In this document: positions 49,301 to 60,194 of the stretch, piece after piece
Position numbering within the stretch: the stretch's first letter is position 1
How the letters are laid out: each line of letters starts with the position of its first letter
DNA from: Eutrigla gurnardus
Taxonomy: Eukaryota > Chordata > Actinopteri > Perciformes > Triglidae
Direction of reading: 5' to 3'
Assembly (NCBI GenBank): GCA_963514095.1
Contig: OY741268.1
Location: forward strand, 1,402,001-1,466,000
DNA: 64,000 nt
The notes under the pieces: generated by a model
What the model saw: only the letters and a program-made list of their open reading frames with translations
What the model was told of the DNA's origin: nothing
The model's database searches: none
Made by a program: the position numbers and the translations under genes

Positions 49301-52300
49301 ACATGGGTGGCTGAGTTGGCATGTGTTGGGGATGTAGCAGGAGCAGATTTGGTTATCAACAGCTAATTATTAATGTCAATATGATTATCGGTATTAATAA
49401 TTATATTTAATATATTATTATTATATAATCATGAATAAATGGGGCACCACTCTGGGATCAGGGAAAAGATAACCTAAAACTGTATTCAGTCTCAATATAA
49501 AAGATTTTATACTCACAAGCCAAGGATCGTGATCATTGGCATAGAAGCATAAAAACAATCTAACAATTAAAAAGGCGTGAAATTCAAGCACTAGCCTTCA
49601 CAACCTGCTGTTATCCAGTGACACATACACAACAAGCACAAGAGACCGCTAGTTATAATATAATCAGTAATAATGATCACAATCAATAACACTGCAATTA
49701 ACAAAGCCTTATTACCTAACTACCTAACACACAAAGCTAAACTAAACAAAGGGAAAGACACACGTGGAGTGCGTGTGTGTGTGTGTTTGTGTGTGTGTGT
49801 GCGTGCGTGTGTTTAGAGAGAGAGAGAGAGAGAGATATGGCCGGGCGCGACCACCAGATGGAGCTATCCCTCACAGCGTTCAGGGGCGGAGCCACTGACG
49901 TCCAATAGGATCGCGAGAGAGAGAGAGAGCGAGCGAGAGATGGTCGGGTACAGCCACAGGATGGAGCTATCTTCTTAGCGTCCGGAGCCGGAAACAGCTG
50001 GCGGAGGACACGTGTGGGGGGCGATGTATGTGTGTTAGCGGGACACAAACAAAGAAAGGGGGAGAATGCGCGCGCAATATTCTAAGGCTCAGGAGGACTG
50101 GCGTTCATTCAGCGTCACCGCAGTCTTTTAACTGATAGTAGACGCTTACTGGGCTCGCGAATATGGCTGAGGTTAGTCAAAAACACCGTTACAGAAATCA
50201 ACCCAGCGGCATGGGTACACAAGCAGCATTCAAATACAACACGGAAAGCAACGGGCTCGGCGGTCCGTGATCAATACTTAAAACACGTTAACAAGAATTA
50301 CAAGCATATCCTACACTATCAAACTTATGTCTCTGCCCAGACTGATAGCCTCTTACTGGTGTCGTTGCGCAAGCTGCGAGTCCGTCCTGGCGATGACGGC
50401 GTTCCTTACCGCGGCGGCGGTAGTTTGTGGGCCCCGGCGTCAGCGGGGGACGTGATGAGTCTGCTAAGTCCAGACGAGAACGGAGCGTGTTTCCTCTCGT
50501 TGATCAAACTCGGATAAAGAAAACAGTTCGTGTTTCTTTCTTCCGTGGGCGACAATATGATCGCGGCTTGGCGATTTAGTCAGCTTACTTCATTCAGACA
50601 GGAGCTGGTAGCTGGAATGCAGGAACCGGCTTGGTTCCTCTTGTTGCAGGAGAACACAGAAATAATCGCGCGGTCGTGGCGATCTCTCAGGATCAGGAAA
50701 ACGGGGAGAAGACTGTGGCCTAGGACAAAGGAAACGCTTCAGACGTTATTAGTTGGTCTCCTGTGGCAGCGGTATGCTGCGGTGGAGAAGACCACCTCCT
50801 GTTGGTGGAGAGAGCTGGAAGCGGAAAATGTTCTTAAGATGGCGCTGGTTTATATAGTTCACGGCTGCTGCCGGGGACCCCCTGGGGTACCTACGGTTGT
50901 CAGCCAATAGGGCACCAGTTGTGTGACGTTGCACTTCGCACCTAGGTGAGAAGTGAAACTAAAATGGGGGTGTAGTTTTTAATTCCCTTTGTCCCTTTGT
51001 TCTGACCGCATGTGTAGGCTTTTGTAGGCCGCATTGTGTAGTCCTACTGGTGAGGTCCCAACACATGGAATGACCCATATTAGAGATACAGATTATCATC
51101 GGAGGGAATGACTTATCTGTGTCAGCGTACAGCCTCCTGACCACTTTAAATTATGTTTTATATTTATTTTATTTGCTCCCAAGTCCGTTTTACACCGCCG
51201 GGATTGCAGCTGAAAGAATTCGGCTGATATTGTCATACACCACGTTATAAGAATACATCTAAGCAACATATTCATTATTTTAAAGTTATATTTTTGGGCC
51301 TTTTATTGCGGAAGGACATCATAAGATTTAAAGGGACAAGAGAGAGCGACGACATGATTCTAGAAGACATGATCTGGCTCTGACAGCCTCTGGAGGCAGG
51401 ATTCCTGCAAACATTAAAGATAGAGGAAGGACTCAGGCTCTGTACCTGGCTCTGACAGCCTCTGTAGGCAGGATTCCAGGAACCAGGTGCTCCAGAGGAG
51501 ATATGAAGAACCCATCGTGGATATGGCAGTCAATGTGCTCCTCTGTCTGGACACAAAGGCACAAACTCATGTGTGAGAGTACAAATAAGTTACACGAGTG
51601 AGAAGTGGAGAGAGAACAGAAGGGAGTACCTTGTTGATGTGAACTGGATAGTCCTTTGGCACCAGAGACCTGCACCTCTCTCGGTTTCCAATGATCTTAC
51701 GGAACTCAAAGATTCTGTAAAGAACAACAAGGAAGAACATATTGGTTTAACATCAGATCAGATCAATTTGTTTCATCACTGATTCCACAGCAGCACCTGA
51801 ATGGGCTAGACTATGTAATCTCCAATCTATATCATCATAAATTGTCAAAATTTGATAGTGACCTAAGAAAGAACTATTTTTTAAGACACAACCACGTTAT
51901 TTCAAATATCATGTGTGTGTGATTACAGTGGAACAGATTCTGGACATATACGCAGAGAAAAACTGACTGTATAGCCACACTTCCACATTATGCTTGAAAT
52001 ATGAAGAATATTGAAACATGATGATAAACCTATATTTTAATTCTTAAAACGTCTTCCAGAAACTGTCTTACCCCAGACCACTAATGGTGCTGAGACAAAC
52101 CCTCGATTTACTACATGGCCTGGATAAACCCGCAGAGAAGGGCTGAGAAGCTTGTTTTATGACCCCACCTTTCTTGTTTGGAGTATGGCTGGGTGTCATT
52201 TGAATTCAATTCAATTTTCAATTCAATTTTATTCATAGTGTCAAATCACAACAGAAGTCATCTCAGGACACTTAACACATTGAGCAGGACTAGAATACGC

Positions 52301-55300
52301 TCAAAATTTCAAGAGTCAACACAATTTCAAAGTCCCAACAACACCCAGGGGCAAGCGTTACAGCGACAGTGGCGAGAAAACACTGCCTTAATAGGCTTTT
52401 GAAAATGTTTGATACCAATATGATATCTTAAATATGAAAACAAACTTTTGTTACTTTGTTCTGTTATGACCCTATGTCATTATTGCATTGTATTTGCTGC
52501 AGCTCTCTCCTCATTCTGATTCTCGACTGTTGGAGGTTTATTCATTGTACTGTATCTTGTAAAATCTAGCAATTTGTACATTGCTCAAAAAAATTAAGGG
52601 AACACTTAAAGAGACAGTGTGTAGGAATTACTCCCATCTGGTGGTGAAATTGTATTTTGCATTCAAACGAATAGTGCTCTCTAGCGCATCGCTTTGTTGC
52701 AACTACATTAGCCGTTATGTACCAAGAAGCCCTGACAACATGTCGTCCAACACCACTTCACCAGTATTCTTTGCAGTATTCGTGGAGAATATCTTGGATA
52801 TTCTCCCCGTGTAAGCGTGGGTTCTCTCCGGGTTCTCCGGCTTCCTCCCACAGTCCAAAGACATGCAGGAACGGGATGGGTTCATTGATGACTCTAAATT
52901 GCCCTGTGATGGAGTGGTTACCTGTCTGTCTCTACATGTCAGCCCTGTGATAGACTGGTTACCTGTCTGTCTCTACATGTGATAGACTGGTTCACCCAAT
53001 GTCAGCTGGAATCGGCTCCAGCCCAACTGCAACCCTGAACACAGAATAAGCGGTAGAAAATGGATGGATGGAACACTGACTGCAAGAGGTCGTGTCCGGG
53101 TTGTCCACTACGGGTGGATGAAAATGCTAGGTAGAAGTCGCTCTCCAGGAGCTCCAGGGGGACAGGAGGACGTGAGCGTAGCGGTCCCTGGGACTAATGC
53201 ATCACAGGCGGATGAAAGTCAGTAAAAGTGGCTGTTCGCCCCGCGGGAGAGCCGGACCCTGCCCGTCCGGAAGATGTGATCTCCTTTCATTCAAGCTGGC
53301 TCTGAACAAAATCACGTTTAGGCGTCATGTCGCTCCTGAGGACTTACCCGTCCATATACAAATACTTCTTATGAGGATAAATGTGATTATTGGCAGAGGT
53401 AATTATACAGTTTTAGACCTATTTATGAATGAAGATATTGATTTTAGCTAATAAATTACTTAAAATATTACACACTTTCTCTTTTATCACACATCAGATT
53501 TCAAATGATTCAAGTTGAAAATCGTTACAGATGCACATTGTATAGTTTATTGAGAATAAACTGACATCCATTCCAGGTGTCTTCAGACGTTCTTTCATTA
53601 TACTTTAGAGTGCGTTGTGTTCGAGGGATGTGTGGCTGGAGAAAGATTAGTCGACCAGGGGGGTCGCCAGACAAGCCCATTGTATGGAGTGTCACCAGCC
53701 ACTCGGTGTGATGTAGCATAAAACAATGACCCCTTGATCAAACAACTGGAGACACCTGGGGCCTGTACTACGAATCAGCTCTCTTGGTGCGCGGATAAAA
53801 AAAAGAAAGGTGGATCCTTAGAGGGTCTCTTAGGAGAACTAGAGTGTTCAGAGACCGGCAAACCCTTTTGTCCGTCTGAAGATGTTTTATACGAGAGATA
53901 CAGATTCTCATCGGAGGGCATGACTTATCTGTGTCAGCGTACAGCCTACTGAACACTTTGAATTATGTTTTTTATATTTATTTGATTTGCTCCCAAGTCC
54001 GTTTTACACCACCGGGATTGCAGCTGAAAAAAATAGGCTGATATTGTCATCCACCACGTTATAAGAATACATCTAAGCAACATATTCATTATTTTAAAGT
54101 TATATTTTTTGGCATTTTATTGCGGAAGGACATCATAAGATTTAAAGAGACGAGAGAGAGCGACGACATGATTTAAAAGTGGACCGCAGGGCAGATTCGA
54201 ACCCGGGACCGCTGCAGGGAGCCTCGGTACATGGGGCAGTAACTCTACCACTGAGCTATCAGCGCACTTAACGTACCCATTCAATCAGTCAGATCTAGTA
54301 GTGTCCTTATAATGGGGCAGTCATATTATACTACTGCTAATACTATTAATACGACTTACAAATTCACACAGTCGGTGAGTTTTTGCCAGCTGTCCTTCCT
54401 GCATTTATCAGATGAAACTGTTGCCTTTGGCTGTATTATATTAACTTCTTCGTATTTCTGAAAGATAATGATTAGCTCCTCGTACGTGAAATATGCCGCT
54501 CCGCTGCCGAAGACTGATCCATGTATGTGATTGGTCAAATGCAGCAAACGCCGCCTCTTTCATGTGCACGCGCTCATAGCTGGACAGGTAAACCCTGGGT
54601 TGACTTAGCGAGTTGATAACCAGCTTCGTGTGACCGCTTATATCCGCTTGCCTTTGTTAGGGTTACTTAAGCTGGATCTCTGAAAGATACCCTGGGTATG
54701 TTGAACTCGCCTTGTAGTACAGGCCCCTGGAATGGTGGCTGCAGGATGCCAGACATGTATGACAATTCAAATGCATTATAACTACTGAGAGAGACAGTAA
54801 CCCTTCAGTCAATCCACTGTCACGCTCTGGATGTCATATGCTCACAAGCATTAAATATCTTCAGAGGTTTGGATATTATGTCTACTGGTATTTCATTGCC
54901 AAACTGCACTAGACTAAACTGATAATTCAGCTGCAACGACAGCAGTCGGCTAGTGTTAGCAGGGGATTAGCTGTGAAGTGCGCAAGCCGAGACACAATAG
55001 CGTTTGTGAAAAAATTGATTTTTGAAAGTTATGAATCAATTTCTTCGTAGCAGTTCAATTCAGGAACTAAACTTGTGACAATAACTCTGGCGTTCCAGTT
55101 ACCAGTTGACCTTTAAGGTGGACCAGCACTATTCTCCTTGAAGTGACAAGCTGCTGCTCTTAGTCTCCTATCTTTAATATTTATTTTAACTGATTAAACT
55201 GTTAATTTAATAAATATCCCCATCAGGAAACAAAGTTGAATGTTAAAATATTAGCAAGAGCATCATGTTTAATATTTTTTACTTTGTTGTATTGTAAGTA

Positions 55301-58300
55301 CTCATATAGTTACTCAGTATCAGCAAGTACTAGGATTTAAGCTTTTGTACTTGGAAAAAAAGTGGTATTGGTGCATCCCTACCAAATATCCATTCAGAAA
55401 TTAATAATCATTTGCGGGAGCTCCTGCAAGGTTTCCCTAATTTTTATGCAATAAATGCCTTAGATTAATAATTCACCCTCTCTTTGTGTTCAAATTGTCA
55501 AGTCTTTTAAATATAGAGCACACAAAAATTTGCCTGCTGCACCTCAGACCGAAGCCGACCGCCAATATGTGGGCCTGGACTCATTCTGGGGGTAACACGG
55601 AAATGCCAAAGTGATCTTATGTCGCCAGATTAACAAAATGATATGTGACCATTTGTAGTTGCAGTATTTGCGAGTCATTTAATACATCTCATGGACAACA
55701 AAATGCGATACATCAAATATATTCCAGACACCGCCCACCCGTACAGCATGAGCAATGATATACTGATCATATAAAAACTGTTTTGTGGGTAGTTTGAAGT
55801 TTAACCCGTAAGAGTTCCTTAAAAAAACTTACACTCGTGTCCCTAAGTACAAAAAATGTCACCTTCCCAAAAAGTGCTGTAAAAACATGCTAAATTGATA
55901 TTTTTTTCCACTTTAAACGAGTCAGTCTTATAAATCTACACTCAACAAAAATATAAACGCAACACTTTTGTTTTTGCTCCCATTTTTCATGAGATGGACT
56001 TAAAGAATTAAAATTCATTCCAGATACACAATATTACCATTTCTCTCAAACATTGTTCACAAATCTGTCTAAATGTGTGATAGTGAGCACTTCTGCTTTG
56101 CTGAGATAATCCATCCCACCTCACAGGTGTGCCACATCAAGATGCTGATCTGACATCATGATTAGTGCACAGGTATACCTTATACTGCCCACAATAAAAG
56201 GCCACTCTGAAATGTGCAGTTTTGTCTCACAGCAAAATGCCACAGATGCCACAAGCATTGAGGGAGCGTGCAATTGGCATGCTGACAGCAGGAATGTCAA
56301 CCAGATCTGTTGCTCGTGCATTGAATGTTCATTTCTCCACCATAAGCCGTCTCCAAAGGCGTTTCAGAGAATATGGCAGTACATCCAACCGGCCTCACAA
56401 CCGCAGACCACGTGTAACCACACCAGCCCAGGACCTCCACATCCAGCAGGTTCACCTCCAAGATCGTCTGAGACCAGCCACTCAGACAGCTGCTGAAACA
56501 ATTGGTTTGCATAACCAAACAATTTCTGCACAAACTGTCAGAAACCGTCTCAGGGAAGCTCAACTGCATGCTCCTCGTCCTCATCGGGGTCTTGACCTGA
56601 CTCCAGCTCGTCGCCGTAACAGACTTGAGTGGGCAAATGCTCACATTCGATGGCGTCTGGCACGTTGGAGAGGTGTTCTCTTCACGGATGAATCTCGGTT
56701 TACATTGTTCAGGGCAGATGGCAGACAGCGTGTGTGGCGTTGTGTGGGTGAGCGCTTTGCTGATGTCAATGTTGTGGATCGAGTGGCCCATGGTGGTGGT
56801 GGGGTTATGGTATGGGCAGGCATCTGTTATGGACGAAGAACACAGGTGCATTTTATTGATGGCATTTTGAATGCACAGAGATACCGTGATGAGATCCTGA
56901 GGCCCATTGCTGTGCCATACATCCATGAACATCACCTCATGTTTCAGCAAGATAATGCACGGTCCCATGTTGCAAGGATCTGTACACAATTCTTGGAAGC
57001 TGAAAATGTCCCAGTTCTTGCATGGCCAGCATACTCACCGGACATGTCACCCATTGAGCATGTTTGGGATGTGCTTGACCGGCGTATACGACAGCGTTTA
57101 CCAGTTCCCACTAATATCCAGCAACTTCGCACAGCCATTGAAGAGGAGTGGACCAACATTCCACAGGCCACAATTGACAATCTGATAAACTCTATGCGAA
57201 GAAGATGTGTTGCACTGCATGAGGCAAATGGTGGTCACACCAGATACTGACTGGTTCTGAGTCCCCAGACCCCCAATAAAGCAAAAAAATGCACATTTCA
57301 GGGTGGCCTTTTATTGTGGACAGTCTAAGGCACACCTGTGCACTAATCATGATGTCAGATCAGCATCTTGATGTGGCACACCTGTGAGGTGGGATGGATT
57401 ATCTCAGCAAAGCAGAAGGGCTCACTATCACACATTTAGACTGATTTGTGAACAATGTTTGAGAGAAATGGTAATATTGTGTATCTGGAATGAATTTTAG
57501 ATCTTTAAGTCCATCTCATGAAAAATGGGAGCAAAAACAAGTGTTGCGTTTATATTTTTGTTGAGTGTACTTCAGCCTGAAATATACATACCAAATATGA
57601 ATTATATTTTGAGGATTTTAACCCTTTAAAGGCCAATATGTTTACATAACTTCACAGTTTTTTTATTGAAAAAAACACAAAAACTAAAATAATTTCCATA
57701 AAATAAATTTCAAGTAGTAATTGATTAGTATTATTATTAGGCCCTGAGATGGGTCAATGATTGGCAGCAACATTGATTTTGATGCATTGTTATTTTTTCT
57801 ACAGTGTCAGATTTAAAAAAAACTTACACTCGTGTCCCTAAGTACAGAAAATGTCACCTTCCCAAAAAGTGCTGTAAAAACATGCTAAATTAATATTTTT
57901 TCCATTTTAAACAAGTCAGTCTTATAAAACTACCTCTGCCTGCCTGTCTGTCTGCACACGTTACGTGCACAGTTGTGCACGCGCACGTTCACTGAATGAT
58001 CGCGCTAAAGAATTTAAACAAAGCAGATATGAAGCGGTCGATAGTAGATTATTTTAAGAAGAAAAATGTGTCGGAGGAGGAAACAAATGAGGCTGTTGTT
58101 GGTGCTGGAGAAGGGTTAGCAGAGGAAGCAAAAATAATCTCAGATTCTTCTTCTGAAGAGGACAGTGACAGGTTGGCGAAAGAGGCGGGGGGCAGTGGGG
58201 AGAAAAAAAAAGTATTCTTTTCAACAAAAATGGCTTGCGCAGTTCCCGTGGTTGCGTTATGAGGGACAAACCATGGTGTGTGTGTACTAGAGCATGACAC

Positions 58301-60098
58301 GGGAGTGGATTTTCACTCCCGTCCCATCCCACTCCCAGAGAAAAAATCCCATCCCATCCCAATCCCGGGCCGGAGTAAAAAAAAAAATCCCATCCCGTCC
58401 CACTCCTGTAGAATGACTCCCGCTCCCATCCCGCTCCCACTCAAAATTACTCCCACTCCCATCCAACTCCGTTTTTTTTTTTTTTTTTCATCACATTCAA
58501 CTCGCATGAATCTATGCAATATTTGCGACTTCCCAATAAAGTCAGTTAATCTCACCGACGGATCATTGTGTCGGACTTTAATCTGTAGCTCTCGCTTCCC
58601 GGCTTCATCGCCTCTACCTCCCTCCGCGCATTTAACTTCCGGTAGTGGCCAGCCCGGCCGGAAGTCAAAGCACTGTTGGATGTGTAGTTGTGTAGTGAAC
58701 TATACATGCCAGATATGAATTATATTTTGAGGATTTTAACCTTTTAAAGGCCAATATGTTTACATAACTACCCGTTTTTATCGAAACCCCCCCCCCAAAA
58801 AAGTAAAATAATTTCCATAAAATAAATTTCAAGTAGTAATTGATTAGTATTATTATTAGGCCCTGAGATGGGTCAATGATTGGCAGCAACATTGATTTTG
58901 ATGCATTGTTATTTTTTCTACAGTGTCAGATTTAAAAAAAACTTACACTCGTGTCCCTAAGTACAGAAAATGTCACCTTCCCAAAAAGTGCTGTAAAAAC
59001 ATGCTAAATTAATATTTTTTCCATTTTAAACAAGTCAGTCTTATAAAACTACCTCTGCCTGCCTGTCTGTCTGCACTACGTTACGGAGAACCCGGAGAGA
59101 ACCCACGCGGGTTCTCTCCGGGTTCTCCGGCTTCCTCCCACAGTCCAAAGACATGCAGGATGGGGATAGGTTAATTGGTGACTCTAAATTGCCCGTAGGT
59201 GTGAATGTGAGTGTGAATGGTTGTCTGTCTCTACATGTCGGCCCTGCGATAGACTGGCGTCCTGTCCAGGGTGTACCCTGCCTTCGCCCAATGACAGCTG
59301 GGATCGGCTCCAGCCCCCCCACGACCCTGAATACAGGATAAGCGGTAGACAATGGATGGATGGATAGTAATTGATTACTATTATTATTATTAGGCCCTGA
59401 GATGGGTCAATTATTCATTTTTTGACCGGTAAACACCTGCCAAAATGAGTAGCCCCACATAAACCTGCAGTTCCACCAGGTAAACATCTCGCCAGTCTCG
59501 GATTGAGCTTCTCCCATGCTGGTTTGTCAGGTCAACAATATGCTGCAGGATTTCCTCTGTCAGCAGCAGCTTAAAACTATGCCACCGCCGGAATCACTGA
59601 CCCGGCCACTGTGTCAAAACTGCTGGGATGTAGCAGATGTAGCGGAGCATCGCAGAGTTCGTTGGAGACCAAATAATTCTTCCAGTTTTTGAAGTCCATC
59701 CTGCCCCAACTTCATCCATCTCCCATCCACTCTTATCTTCCCGATGAGTCTTCCGATGAGTCGGAGTTGGACTCCAGCTGGTCTCGTACCTCTGAGGCCT
59801 CCTCCATGTCAGCCTCAGAGTCCTCGGAGGAGGATGAGGAGCCATCCTCGCACTCGGAGTGCATGATAATGTCCAGAGCCTCCTGTGTGCTGTAATGTCT
59901 GTCTGCCATCTCCAAAATGACTACTCCTGCACTACTGCTCATACTTTTGACAATGGCTGCAGTGCACCTGCATAAACAACCTGAGTGAGAACCAATTTTG
60001 TTTTGGTTCTTGTGCTACTCATTGTTTTTATTATTTAATAAGTTTAGAATGCAGAGTGTGGCTTCTAAGAGAAAACAATTCATGAAGACGGACACACA

Positions 60099-60134
<36 letters not shown>

Positions 60135-60144
60135 CACACACACA

Positions 60145-60194
<50 letters not shown>

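Noticed and set aside
56222..56236. Transposase start at an upstream in-frame TTG
   Set aside because: Eukaryotic initiation favours the ATG at 56237, which gives a normal-length Tc1 protein.
59733..59942. Domesticated piggyBac (PGBD) host gene
   Set aside because: Three frames, no catalytic region, and truncation by repeated DNA argue against a functional gene.
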